Assembly: GCA_903840265.1 (NCBI GenBank)
Contig: CAIMFH010000122.1
Span: 18,399 to 82,398 of the forward strand
Direction of reading: 5' to 3'
Source of the DNA: an uncultured Schlesneria sp.
Lineage (GTDB): Bacteria; Planctomycetota; Planctomycetia; Planctomycetales; Planctomycetaceae
Length of the DNA: 64,000 bases
Position numbers and translations under genes: made by a program. The notes beneath the pieces were generated by a model that was not told the origin of the DNA, ran no database searches, and was given only the letters and a program-made list of their open reading frames with translations. This document shows, in pieces, positions 35,126 through 44,397 of the stretch (positions are counted from its first letter, which is position 1; every line of letters begins with the position of its first letter).

Positions 35126-37222
35126 TCAGAGTGAACCGTTCGACTTGTTAAGGTCCAGGCGGCAAATCGATCGGCCCAGACGAAGATAAAGAGCCCCGTT
35201 GGCCAACGCGGGATGTGACCAGCAATCGGATCCGTCTTCCGACAATTGCAGGCGGGATAAGATAACAGGCTCGGCCTGGTGAGGATCAATTAGGATTAGT
35301 TCTTCCTTGAAGGTAAGTGCCAACAGGCGTTCGGTGCTTGCGATTAGGGAGCCATATTTACGAAAGGCCCGGTCCTTCAGTCGCCAGACACTCTTGAGGT
35401 CATCTCCCAGCGACAGGCTATGCAAGCCATTATCAATCCCAAGCAACCGGTCACCGGACACGACGGGTGAGTGTGAATCGGGAGACAAGGCCTTGTTTGC
35501 GACGGCAACTTCAAACCCCGGTTTACCGTCGTGACGCGGCGTATAGACGCGAGCACCATTGTTCTCGCTAACGAGCACGAAGCCTGAGCGGTAAATGATG
35601 GGAGAAGGCACGTTAAAATCGCCGGCTTCGGGTGGAACGACGGACCATTTTCGCTCACCCGTGGCGATGTCCCACCCGCCGAGTGAAGACTTGTCGTAGC
35701 CGACCAATTGAATCTCGCCATTCACGGCGGATGTCAAGAATGACGCATGGCCCGGTGCGAGGCCCGTCGCTGACCAGAGCACGTCACCAGTCGCGGGACT
35801 CAGAGCCACGAGCGACGCCACGTTGCCACCCGGTTGGACGATCAGTCGGCCCGCTGCCAGTAAGGGGGAGCCAGACAAACCCCAGGTGAGGAGTGGCATT
35901 TGAAACCGAGTCGCCAAATTCAGATTCCATTCGACATGGCCATCGCTCAACCTGACACAATGCAGATGTCCGAATGCTCCGAGTAGCCAGGCATGCTCAC
36001 CATCGATCAGCGGCGTGGCGCGAGGAGAATTTCCATAGTCGAGGCGACCGGGGGCGGGGTAGGCGAGTGACCATCGCGACGCGCCGGTATCCGCATCCAG
36101 GCACGTCCACAGATCCTTCTGGTCTAAAGCGTCGCGTCCCCCCGCAATGACACAGCCTTTAGCGACCGCAATGCCACCCACTCCTTCGCTGGGAAGCGTG
36201 ACCTTCCAGTCAAACTCGGCCCGTTCTGGAAGCTTTGCAGGAAGCCACTGGACTGTGCCGTCTCGAAAGGGGCCGCGAAATTGCGGCCACTCACTTTCTT
36301 GTCTATCCAGATTGTGTGAAAGGTCATTGCCGCCACTGCGCAGAGACGACTGAGTCTTGTTTTTCTCGGCGTCGGACCTTTCATTTTTTGCATCACGGGC
36401 AAATGGCAAGAAGCCTTTTTCGGTTTCGAGACCAATCAGGAGCTTGGCTTCGTTACCGACTTTGAGGAGCGCTTCGGTGATAGCCCCGCGAACGTCTTTA
36501 TCCAGCCTGGCATCGACGAACGCCGTAATAAACGGCACGGGCTCCGATTCCCCAATGACTCGCACATCACCTTTTTTGATCGAACCGCAGCCTTCCAGAA
36601 GCGGTTGCGCATAGCTGGAAACGACGGCGGCGGCTTTTTCAGACTCCGGCAACGCCAGCAAGGCCTTCGCGGCGTCACTGCATGACGGCGACGTCTCTAC
36701 GGGGCTTGGAAGCGGGAGCCCCGCTTTCTTTAATAGCTTCATCGGCGAGGCAGATTTCTCGTCGCAATCGGCCGGGCCGAACAGCACGCGATATCCTTTG
36801 AGGTCCGCCATCGATTTAGCAGGGTCGAGCTTGCGAACAATAAACAGGCCGGTCTGTGTCACTTCGCCGTCCCGACCGGTCAGTTGAGCGACAGGTTGCA
36901 CGGTGATCTTCGCTTCTTTCGCGTCTGCCAGGACGACGGAATGCTTCCCGATGATCAGATCGGCTTTGCCTTTCGTTTTTTCTTCGAGCACCCCCTTCAG
37001 TGATTCCGACCAGTAAACTTTGACCGGCCTTTTGAGCTCGCTCGTTAGGAACTCACCCAGCAATTCGTACTTTCGCTGGGCATACCCCTTCACGCAATCA
37101 CAGGCCAACGGTGCCGACAGCGGGTCCATGATGACCACTGTCAGCGTCGTGGGTGCCTCGTCGGCAGCGAGCGCAGACGCCCCCACTGCCATTGCCAACA
37201 TGAAACAAAACCAGTTCTTCAT
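35126..37222 (-). CDS. Fusion: PhnD-like substrate-binding domain + PQQ-type beta-propeller
   Basis: 698 residues from ATG 37222 (GGAGG 6 nt upstream). Signal peptide MKNWFCFMLAMAVGASALAA. Residues ~25-270 resemble phosphate/phosphonate-binding PhnD proteins: TLTVVIMDPLSAP, YELLGEFLTSELKRPVKVYW, GKADLIIGKHSVVLADAKEA, LKGYRVLFGPADCDEKSASP, AAVVSSYAQPLLEGCG. After a charged linker (~280-305), WPQFRGPFRDGTVQWLPAKL starts a propeller with blades such as TCLDADTGASRWSLAYPAPG, LVALSPATGDVLWSATG and GWDIATGERKWSVVPPE. The receptor is usually a separate ABC-transporter component; here no permease is near. It may be a soluble sensor/scaffold for an oxyanion. Operon with the 37288 gene, 65 nt upstream. 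Confidence 0.85.
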   Translation of the reverse strand: MKNWFCFMLAMAVGASALAADEAPTTLTVVIMDPLSAPLACDCVKGYAQRKYELLGEFLTSELKRPVKVYWSESLKGVLEEKTKGKADLIIGKHSVVLADAKEAKITVQPVAQLTGRDGEVTQTGLFIVRKLDPAKSMADLKGYRVLFGPADCDEKSASPMKLLKKAGLPLPSPVETSPSCSDAAKALLALPESEKAAAVVSSYAQPLLEGCGSIKKGDVRVIGESEPVPFITAFVDARLDKDVRGAITEALLKVGNEAKLLIGLETEKGFLPFARDAKNERSDAEKNKTQSSLRSGGNDLSHNLDRQESEWPQFRGPFRDGTVQWLPAKLPERAEFDWKVTLPSEGVGGIAVAKGCVIAGGRDALDQKDLWTCLDADTGASRWSLAYPAPGRLDYGNSPRATPLIDGEHAWLLGAFGHLHCVRLSDGHVEWNLNLATRFQMPLLTWGLSGSPLLAAGRLIVQPGGNVASLVALSPATGDVLWSATGLAPGHASFLTSAVNGEIQLVGYDKSSLGGWDIATGERKWSVVPPEAGDFNVPSPIIYRSGFVLVSENNGARVYTPRHDGKPGFEVAVANKALSPDSHSPVVSGDRLLGIDNGLHSLSLGDDLKSVWRLKDRAFRKYGSLIASTERLLALTFKEELILIDPHQAEPVILSRLQLSEDGSDCWSHPALANGALYLRLGRSICRLDLNKSNGSL

Positions 37223-37287
37223 CGAGCCTCCGGTAGGATTCGCAGGGTAGCGCCTGTGGTCGGGATGGTATTGGTGAAGCCTCGCAA

Positions 37288-39120
37288 TCAGTTCGACTTC
37301 GCGTCGCCCACAGGCTTCGCGGTGGCATCGATCGTTTCAGTAGGCTTCGCATCGCGCTGATAGGCACTGGTAGCCATCACGCTGTCGTCACTGCGCAGCT
37401 CGATCTTCACTGTGTCGTCGGTGTTAAACGTCACTTTGAAATTGAAGTTTTCGACGCCATCCATCACGACACCCACGGTCAAATGATTGTCCGCCTGCTT
37501 CGTGGCGACCCACTCCAGCGAGGTCTCACGCGAATAGATGGACAACATTCCGCCGGTGGCCTTCAACTCCCCATTCTCACCGAAGGTCAGTTGATCTGCC
37601 ACTCCTTCCGTGGCCCCGCCCGCGCCAAACACAGAGCGCACGACTCCAGTGATACCGGATTTGGCTTTTTTGGCCCCCTGCATCGACCATGTGCCGACGA
37701 GCTTCGCTCCGAGCCCTTCGCGAGCGGCTTTAGCGAGCAATTCATCTTCGGTGGGTCCGGTGATTTCAGCGACGGGGACCAGCACGCAGATGTGGCCCTT
37801 GTCCTGATGCTGCATGTAATATCGATTGCGGGCGGCATCGAATTCCAGAGCGACGTGTTTACAGCCCCCTGCGATCTTTGCTCGACCAATGTAGCCGACC
37901 ATCTTGCCTTCGGGAGAAAATCGCTTGATGTCTCCGATACTCGATTCGGCCGTGAGAATTGTTCCGTCCGCACAACAGCGAACATTCATCGGGTTGCAGC
38001 AACTGCCAAACCCTTCGGGGCTCTTGCGATCACGTTTGCCAAAGCTCTTAGTCATTTCCCCATCGCGATCATAGATCCCGACCTGGAACTTGCCGTTTTC
38101 AGCGACGAGCAGATTATCTTTCGAGGCCTGGATGTCCATCTGGCCACAGCAGCCACCGAGGTCTTCGACGATTTTCTCGCCGTCGGTAAAGTCGTGCGTC
38201 GTCCGCCAGACGTCATAGCCGTGTCCGTTCAGTTTCTTCAGCGACATAAACACGTCCTTTTCGGTCGCGGCCACTGCCGTCACCGTCAGTTTGTCATTCA
38301 CGGCCGCTTCGGGGTCGCCCACTCCCAGCGACGCTTCAACTTGTACTAGCTGTTCTTTGTATTGCTTGATCAGCGTCTCCTGGGCTTCGATCTGGGCCTT
38401 GATCGCTTTGGTGCGGTCTGCCTCAGGCTTCTCCAGCAGCTTCGCGAGCTTCTTTTCGGCCTGCTTGATTTGTGTGTCAAACTGGCTGGTGAATTGCTGG
38501 GCTTGAGCCTTGGCTTCTTTGAGCGCCTTCGCCTTGAATTCTTCTAAGTTGCCCACATTGGGCGTCCGGCTTTTCTTGATGAGTTCACCGTCAAGTGTCA
38601 GGCGAGCCAACCAGCCTTCGCCAGCGACTACGAATTCTTTACTGCCGGGAACCATGTTGATGGCGGTCGGCTTAAAGTCCAGCTCGATTTCCTTCAGCAG
38701 CTTTTCGTCAGGGGAGTAGATCTGGACGAGTGCGTCTTGCTTGATGTGCTTGATGTCGTACTCGCCCGGTTGGTCTGGTTTGAGAGCGTATTCGACGGAA
38801 GGGCCGCCAACGCAGAGCAGCAGGTCGCCAGTGGGGGTCAGGCAAAAGGTGTTGAGGCCAATCTTTTTGCCATTGTGTTGAGGAGTAATGACCCGCGCCT
38901 GCTTGTGCGTGCTATCGGATCGTGAACCGGCAACGGCTGGATGACCATCCTTGCAGTTCTCAGTCGCTGCCTTCACACCGATATCGATCGTCTGTCCTGC
39001 GGTAGCCTGTACCTTTGCAGGTTCAAGTTTTGCCGGAACTTCCTTTTTCACGTCATCTGCCCACAGGGGCATCGCAACGAGACTCATCAGCCAGATCGCA
39101 AGGGTGTCGCGAAGTCGCAT
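37288..39120 (-). CDS. Secreted NHL-like propeller protein with coiled-coil insert and lipocalin-like C-terminus
   Basis: 610 residues from ATG 39120; the frame runs 75 codons further up without a signal peptide, whereas MRLRDTLAIWLMSLVAMPLW is a clear signal. Loop and strand repeats typical of NHL/six-bladed propellers follow (NTFCLTPTGDLLLCVGGPSV, LVQIYSPDEKLLKEIEL, VVAGEGWLARLTLDGELIKK). A ~90-residue coiled coil (AKALKEAKAQAQQFTSQFD, IEAQETLIKQYKEQ) interrupts the propeller. The second half has DLGGCCGQMDIQASKDN and ESSIGDIKRFSPEGKMVGYI, and the last ~110 residues start LVGTWSMQGAKK, like lipocalin-type barrels. Function unknown. It is the promoter-proximal gene of the pair with the PhnD-propeller protein. 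Confidence 0.72.
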   Translation of the reverse strand: MRLRDTLAIWLMSLVAMPLWADDVKKEVPAKLEPAKVQATAGQTIDIGVKAATENCKDGHPAVAGSRSDSTHKQARVITPQHNGKKIGLNTFCLTPTGDLLLCVGGPSVEYALKPDQPGEYDIKHIKQDALVQIYSPDEKLLKEIELDFKPTAINMVPGSKEFVVAGEGWLARLTLDGELIKKSRTPNVGNLEEFKAKALKEAKAQAQQFTSQFDTQIKQAEKKLAKLLEKPEADRTKAIKAQIEAQETLIKQYKEQLVQVEASLGVGDPEAAVNDKLTVTAVAATEKDVFMSLKKLNGHGYDVWRTTHDFTDGEKIVEDLGGCCGQMDIQASKDNLLVAENGKFQVGIYDRDGEMTKSFGKRDRKSPEGFGSCCNPMNVRCCADGTILTAESSIGDIKRFSPEGKMVGYIGRAKIAGGCKHVALEFDAARNRYYMQHQDKGHICVLVPVAEITGPTEDELLAKAAREGLGAKLVGTWSMQGAKKAKSGITGVVRSVFGAGGATEGVADQLTFGENGELKATGGMLSIYSRETSLEWVATKQADNHLTVGVVMDGVENFNFKVTFNTDDTVKIELRSDDSVMATSAYQRDAKPTETIDATAKPVGDAKSN

Positions 39121-39756
39121 GATTCTGCTTTTCTGATAGTGACAGGATTCGTTGGAAATGAACGTCGAAGGGAAGCGACGTTGTCCTCGCTGATCCGTCG
39201 CGAGGCGGTGTTCATATTCTGTCGATGACCACCAGAAAGCAACTTTCCGGTTCGGGTTTTGCAGATTGCGAATCAAGTTGATCTTGACATCTAGCAAAGT
39301 CATTCTGTCTCGTTCCGGAGGGCATGCAACGATGGCTCCTTCCAAGCATCACACAGTAAGCCATCATTTCAATTGCGAACCGCATTCTCGTTCTCGCGTG
39401 AATGCTGGCAGCTTAGGAAGTCTCGCAGCGGTCGCCGCACCTGTGAGGCATTTCTTGAGGGCGACGCCAATCGTCCCGCGATTCTGCCAAGAATGATATG
39501 ACCGTGTTGCTTTGGCCTTTGCTCGGCTTTAGAGGCACATGGTCACAACTCCATGAGAGATGCCGTTCGTATTGGCTAGCCGCTTCTTGACTTGCCAATT
39601 ACACAACACTGTGTAATAGTGGAGTGTTGAATGGGGTTGGGAATGGCACAGCGCGGTAGTCGAGACGACCCTTTCTGAAACACGTTATCGACATACGAGT
39701 TTCTGGCCTGATCGAACAAGCATGGTGCCTGATGGACAAGGCGCATGAATTGAGAT
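39121..39756. other. Divergent promoter region of the propeller operon and the aquaporin-arsC pair
   Basis: About 635 nt with no supported gene. It contains a perfect 8-bp inverted repeat at 39598-39617, and must hold the promoters for two diverging transcripts. Confidence 0.6.
39598..39617. promoter_or_regulatory. Inverted repeat upstream of aquaporin-arsC, candidate operator
   Basis: ATTACACA, ACAC and TGTGTAAT form a perfect 20-bp palindrome with 4-nt spacer, 140 nt before the aquaporin start. The size and AT/TGT content fit a dimeric winged-helix repressor (ArsR-like or other). No arsR gene is present in the window. Confidence 0.45.
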
Positions 39757-40467
39757 ATGGAAACAATGCGACTTCATCAAGCAGGCAGAGTTTTCAGAAG
39801 AAAGCTTTTCGCCGAAGCAGTCGGGACTTTCTTTCTCGTCTTTGCGGGAACGGGAGCGATCGTCATCAACGATCTAAGTCATGGGGCCGTCTCCCATGTG
39901 GGTATCTCTCTGACGTTCGGCCTGGTGGTCCTGTCGATGATTTATTCTCTGGGCTCGGTTTCCGGGTGTCATCTTAACCCTGCTGTGACGCTGGGCTTTT
40001 TCCTTGCCAGGCGATTCCCAGGCCGCGAGGTCGCAGGCTATGCCGCAAGTCAATGTTTGGGTGCAGTCCTCGCGAGCATCGTATTGCGATTGATGTTTCC
40101 TGAGCATCCCACATTGGGAGCAACGGTTCCGGCAGGCACTGACATCCAGTCATTTATTCTTGAATTCATTCTCACCCTGATGTTGATGTTTGTCGTGTTG
40201 AGCGTCGCGACCGGGGCGAAAGAAGAAAGCCAGCTCGCCGGCGTCGCCATCGGTTCGATGATTGCATTGGAAGCACTATTTGCGGGGCCGATTAGCGGAG
40301 CGTCCATGAACCCGGCCCGATCGCTTGCACCAGCATTTGTGACCGGGCAGCTACTGCCAATCTGGATCTACATTGCCGCTCCCCTGTTGGGTGCCATCAC
40401 CGCCGTTGGCTTGTACGGGTCCCTGCATACAGACCAGCCACGGGATCTCAAACTGGATGAAAGCTAA
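39757..40467 (+). CDS. MIP-family aquaporin, AqpS-like (arsenite channel candidate)
   Basis: 236 residues with six membrane segments and the two NPA boxes: GCHLNPAVTLG (N74-P75-A76) and GASMNPARSLAPA (N185-P186-A187, R188). The residue after the second NPA-R is Ser, as in water channels, not the Asp of glycerol facilitators. It ends at TAA 40465-40467, sharing the A with the ATG of arsC, so the two are translated together. In Sinorhizobium meliloti an aquaglyceroporin (AqpS) next to arsC exports arsenite made by the reductase; that role is inferred here from the neighbour. Alternative start at ATG 39766. Confidence 0.87.
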   Translation: METMRLHQAGRVFRRKLFAEAVGTFFLVFAGTGAIVINDLSHGAVSHVGISLTFGLVVLSMIYSLGSVSGCHLNPAVTLGFFLARRFPGREVAGYAASQCLGAVLASIVLRLMFPEHPTLGATVPAGTDIQSFILEFILTLMLMFVVLSVATGAKEESQLAGVAIGSMIALEALFAGPISGASMNPARSLAPAFVTGQLLPIWIYIAAPLLGAITAVGLYGSLHTDQPRDLKLDES

Positions 40468-40856
40468 TGAAACGACTGTTATTCGTGTGCATAGAAAATT
40501 CGAACCGCAGCCAGATGGCACAGGCGTTCGCCCGAATCCACGGAGGCGATTCCATCGAGGCCTTCAGTGCCGGTTCACGTCCGTCAGGACGCATTAATCC
40601 CAAGGCTGTTGCTGCCATGGGGGAACTGGGTTACGACCTCTCTTCACACACCTCAAAAGGACTCGAAGAATTTAACGGGCAGCAAATGGATGTGGCTGTC
40701 ACGATGGGTTGCGGCGATGCCTGTCCACTGGTGAAAGCGGTTCAACGGGTTGACTGGAGCATTCCTGATCCACGCGACATGACGCCCGAAGAATTCCGCG
40801 GCGTGCGGGATCTCATCGAGACGAAAGTCAAATTGTTGATTGCTAGCGTTTCGTGA
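40467..40856 (+). CDS. arsC: Arsenate reductase, LMW-phosphatase type
   Basis: 129 residues. CX5R phosphatase loop CIENSNRS (C8-R14) at the start, general-acid region IPDPRD (D101/D104) and two further cysteines, C82 and C86, in MGCGDACPL. C8 attacks arsenate and the cysteine pair relays the oxidation to thioredoxin, as in the pI258-like ArsC family, reducing As(V) to As(III) in the cytoplasm. The 1-nt overlap with the aquaporin gene (A of TAA/ATG) strongly implies a two-gene operon in which the channel lets the arsenite out. No arsB, acr3 or arsR is in the window. Confidence 0.92.
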   Translation: MKRLLFVCIENSNRSQMAQAFARIHGGDSIEAFSAGSRPSGRINPKAVAAMGELGYDLSSHTSKGLEEFNGQQMDVAVTMGCGDACPLVKAVQRVDWSIPDPRDMTPEEFRGVRDLIETKVKLLIASVS

Positions 40857-41024
40857 TGCCGCGGCCGTTATTTTAGAACGCGGTCCCACACTTCAATGTG
40901 AAAGGCCACCACATAGCGGTGGCTTGTCTCTGTCGGGGAGTTCTTCCGCTCCTTGCGACAAGCATTCTCTTTTTCGGTGGCATTCCACAATTGCTTCGGG
41001 GAGGTTCTATCTGCCCCGCTTCGA

Positions 41025-41810
41025 TTAAACGTAGTACGTGCCGTGCTTCCCGTAGTCGGCGTACTTTTGTTTCAGCCAGGTGTGAAACTTGCGATAGTGT
41101 GCCTCTCGCTGTTCACCGCCATCCGACTTGGCGTTGTAGCTCAGGTATAACTGACGGCGCCAGTTGCTGGATTCGTTGGCGGCCGACCGGTGCGGCAGCA
41201 TCCCATCGAAGACGGCTAGATCGCCCGGTTCCAGACAGAGCCTGACCCCTTTGATCCCTTCGACGGACGATAGTGGAAGTTCGTGGTAGTCGCCGTCCAT
41301 GGCGGACAGAAAGCCTTGCTTGTGCAGGCCGGGAAAAACTTCGGTCGCTCCATTGGAATCTGTGGCAGGGTCGATCGGGATCAGCACCGTCACGAAGCTA
41401 CGGGGAAAGCTGTCCCAACCAATGTAATCCTGATGCAGGCCATAACCCTTCGCTCCAGGTGGCTTATAGATCAGCTTGTCTTTGAACAGACAGGCTTCTT
41501 CGCCATACAGCGAGGACACAATGTCGATCACACGCTGATCACGCGCCATTCGCTCAATCGTCGGACTGAGGTCAATGATCGGATCGAAGCAATCGAATCG
41601 ACATTCCTCGGTCTGATAGTGATTCTGCCATCGACAGCGGAGATTATTCGAATCGATCAGACTGGTTAGCTGGAGCGCCCGGTCCGCTTCATCGGACACC
41701 GCTTTGATTTCCGCCAAACTGAAAACACCACGGAGAACCGCCAAGCCGGTTTCGCGATACTCGTTAATGGTCTGCTGGTTGACGACCGCTGATGACATTT
41801 GAGTCGACAT
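41025..41810 (-). CDS. Phytanoyl-CoA dioxygenase-like (PhyH) Fe(II)/2-oxoglutarate oxygenase
   Basis: 261 residues from ATG 41810; ATGs at 41861 and 41798 are alternatives. The facial triad is seen as H135-x-D137 in KGYGLHQDYIGWD and the distal His in DGMLPHRSAANESSNWRRQL, where the following Arg binds 2-oxoglutarate. Strand TVLIPIDPATDSNGATEVFP and the RQLYLSYNAKSDGGEQRE end are standard PhyH. It should hydroxylate a substrate, possibly a small metabolite, using O2 and 2-oxoglutarate; the substrate is unknown. It is convergent with arsC and divergent from the DUF1559 gene at 42094. Confidence 0.9.
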   Translation of the reverse strand: MSTQMSSAVVNQQTINEYRETGLAVLRGVFSLAEIKAVSDEADRALQLTSLIDSNNLRCRWQNHYQTEECRFDCFDPIIDLSPTIERMARDQRVIDIVSSLYGEEACLFKDKLIYKPPGAKGYGLHQDYIGWDSFPRSFVTVLIPIDPATDSNGATEVFPGLHKQGFLSAMDGDYHELPLSSVEGIKGVRLCLEPGDLAVFDGMLPHRSAANESSNWRRQLYLSYNAKSDGGEQREAHYRKFHTWLKQKYADYGKHGTYYV

Positions 41811-42093
41811 TCTGGGCGTGTGCTCCACTGGGGTCTGGCTCCAAGTCTGGCAGTGATTCACATGCCGCTCCCGATCGAAGCAACACTTTTACGATCGTCA
41901 GAGAGTCTGTCAACCAGCGAATTGGCGGGCATGTGCAAGCGCTTGCTGAACTTCAGGTAAGCACTGGTTTGCACCACTGAATGTCCAGGATACTTGCAAC
42001 CCGTTTGAGACAGCGGTAGAACATTCTTACAAGCGTTAGAATATACGATCGTAAGCCGCTCTCGTTCCCACCCCCCGCCTGAAGGGCCCCACC

Positions 42094-43023
42094 ATGTTGC
42101 GCCGCCGAGGTTTCACGCTGATCGAGTTGCTCGTTGTGATCGCGATTATCGCGGTCCTGATTGCTCTGTTGCTCCCCGCCGTTCAACAAGCTCGCGAAGC
42201 CGCGCGACGAACTCAGTGCAAGAACAATATGAAACAGCTTGGACTGGCACTCCATAACTACGAGAGTTCAACCCGTGTCTTCCCGCCGAGCAGCACAAGT
42301 ACCTTCGGGAAGGGTTGCTGGCAGTGGACGGCCGCAGGCTCCGCCACTGACCCCAATATGCATTTGCACAGCTTCGCCAGCCTGATTCTGCCCTACATCG
42401 ACGCGGGCAATCTCTACAACAATTTAAACTACAACGTCTCGGCACTTGATCCAGCGAATCGCGCTGCGGCCTCGACGGTGCTTCCTTTCTACAAGTGCCC
42501 CAGTTTTGCTGGCACCCCCTACAGCACCGACGCTTACTACACCGGCACTCCGATTAACTCGACGACATATGCACTCCGAAATTACACCGCCATGGGGGCG
42601 AAAAACGTTTTGGGACTGTCTGGAGCGCCAGGAACAAGTCCAGAAGGTGTGATGTATCCACTTTCGAAAAATGGTTTTCGTGACATCACCGACGGATCAT
42701 CGAACACTCTCCTGTTGGCTGAAACCCGCGACCAGGGTGCTCCAGTGTGGATTGACGGTTCGGCTGCGACATTTGTCGCTCGTTGGTTCAACGGCGCGGC
42801 AGGTCCCCCGTATGCCGGGACCTCCAGCTCTATTAACTATAAGAATTACTACGTGGGTGGCGGGGGAATCAACCAAATCTACGGCCCATCGAGCATGCAC
42901 ACTGGCGGTGCTCATCACTTGATGGGGGACGGGGCAGTCCGGTTCATTTCCGAAAACATCGACGTTAATACGTACGACGCACTCGTGAGCAGGAACGGTG
43001 GCGAGGTTCTCGGCGACTTCTAA
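42094..43023 (+). CDS. DUF1559 protein with prepilin-type N-terminus
   Basis: 309 residues with the leader [17 protein letters not shown] and the family-specific [20 protein letters not shown], then [20 protein letters not shown] and the C-terminal [16 protein letters not shown]. Same family as the gene at 298, but about 45 residues shorter. GAAGGG lies 9 nt before the ATG at 42094. It ends 124 nt upstream of the propeller gene that opens the large operon, so a shared promoter is possible but not required. Confidence 0.93.
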   Translation: MLRRRGFTLIELLVVIAIIAVLIALLLPAVQQAREAARRTQCKNNMKQLGLALHNYESSTRVFPPSSTSTFGKGCWQWTAAGSATDPNMHLHSFASLILPYIDAGNLYNNLNYNVSALDPANRAAASTVLPFYKCPSFAGTPYSTDAYYTGTPINSTTYALRNYTAMGAKNVLGLSGAPGTSPEGVMYPLSKNGFRDITDGSSNTLLLAETRDQGAPVWIDGSAATFVARWFNGAAGPPYAGTSSSINYKNYYVGGGGINQIYGPSSMHTGGAHHLMGDGAVRFISENIDVNTYDALVSRNGGEVLGDF

Positions 43024-43146
43024 GTCGCACTGACGATCATATCGAATTCTGTTCGGGTGCCACGGATTTGGAGTTGTTGCCAAAGCCGTGTCTCTTTTCG
43101 ATCTCCTGGATATAGTGGGGCTTCGGTGCCTCCTGAAGGATCCAGA

Positions 43147-44397
43147 ATGCTTCGATCAACACTATTGACCGTTTCAGTTGCGTTGGTTGCGATCAATGCC
43201 GCGTCGGCCGGTGATTGGCCCCAGTGGCTGGGGCCGGCGCGTAACGGCTCATCAACCGAAAAAGTGGAAGCTTGGACGGATCCTCCAGCGGTTGTCTGGC
43301 GGCAATCCATCGGTTCCGGCTACAGCTCTCCCGTCGTCGCCGGCGGGCGAGCGTTTGTTCACGCCCGAGCCGGGCAGCTTCAGGAAGAAGAAGTCGTGGC
43401 CTTCGACGCCGTGACCGGTAAAGAGCTGTGGCGCGACAAGTCTCCTCGCGCCACTTACAACAGTGTTCTTGGTGGTGGGCCTGCCGCGACCCCGACGGTT
43501 GCCTGGAACAAGATCTTTTCGTATGGTATCTCGGGGTTGCTCAGTTGCCATGACGTGGAGACTGGCAAGCGCTTGTGGCAGCGCGATGTCTACCGCGAGC
43601 TGAATGTCTCGATTCCACGGTACGGCGTCTGTTGCTCACCCCTGGTGATCGGCAGCCATGTGCTGGTCAGCGTCGGAGGCAAAGATTCGGCGATCGTCGC
43701 CGTGGATGCTCAAACAGGCGAAGTTGCCTGGAAGGCCTTCGACGAACCCGCCACAACAGCCTCGCCCATTCTGTACCGGGCACCTGGACAGGACGCCACA
43801 GAGCAAACCGCCCTGTTTGTGACCAGCTTGCGACTACTGGCCATCGACCCGCTGGATGGTCACATCGGTTGGGAAGCACCACAAATCTTCAAGCCGTCCG
43901 GCCCAGCTCCAACGCCCCTCGCCATCGGTGACATTGTCATCACCTCCAACTCGAATGATGGGACTGCGGCAACGCGCATCACTCAATCAACCGAGGGAGT
44001 GCGATCCGAGCAGCTCTGGACCAAGAAGGAGATTGGTGGCTACTTTTCCAGTGGCGTGAGGTGTGGCGATGACAAAGTCTGCCTCGTCACTAACGTCTTG
44101 CAGCCTATCCCATCCGCCTCGCTGCGTTGCTTGGATATACGCACCGGTGAAGAACAGTGGACCGTGTCGGGGGCTGGATATTTTCACGCGGGTGTGATTC
44201 AAGTCGCCGACAACCGACTGCTGGTGCTCGACGACGGCGGCACGCTGAAGCTGTACGAAGCCGGTGATAAGAAGTGTACACAACTCGCGAAAGCGCCCGT
44301 CTGCGGGGGTACTTTGGTGACGCCTGCCTTCGCGAATGGCCTGCTCTATGCACGCGATGGAGCAGAACTGATTTGCGTTCGATTGGAAACTCCATGA
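43147..44397 (+). CDS. Secreted PQQ-type beta-propeller protein heading the VOC operon
   Basis: 416 residues from ATG 43147 (AAGGA 7 nt upstream); the longer frame to 43057 has no signal. Signal peptide STLLTVSVALVAINAASAG, then DWPQWLGPARNGSS as in the other propellers. Blades repeat VVAFDAVTGKELWRDKSP, LSCHDVETGKRLWQRDVYRE, IVAVDAQTGEVAWKAFDEP and LRCLDIRTGEEQWTVSGAG. Periplasmic scaffold or binding protein, no catalytic residues evident. Its stop overlaps the MFS start by 4 nt (ATGA at 44394-44397), so it is translationally coupled and belongs to the operon. Confidence 0.88.
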   Translation: MLRSTLLTVSVALVAINAASAGDWPQWLGPARNGSSTEKVEAWTDPPAVVWRQSIGSGYSSPVVAGGRAFVHARAGQLQEEEVVAFDAVTGKELWRDKSPRATYNSVLGGGPAATPTVAWNKIFSYGISGLLSCHDVETGKRLWQRDVYRELNVSIPRYGVCCSPLVIGSHVLVSVGGKDSAIVAVDAQTGEVAWKAFDEPATTASPILYRAPGQDATEQTALFVTSLRLLAIDPLDGHIGWEAPQIFKPSGPAPTPLAIGDIVITSNSNDGTAATRITQSTEGVRSEQLWTKKEIGGYFSSGVRCGDDKVCLVTNVLQPIPSASLRCLDIRTGEEQWTVSGAGYFHAGVIQVADNRLLVLDDGGTLKLYEAGDKKCTQLAKAPVCGGTLVTPAFANGLLYARDGAELICVRLETP

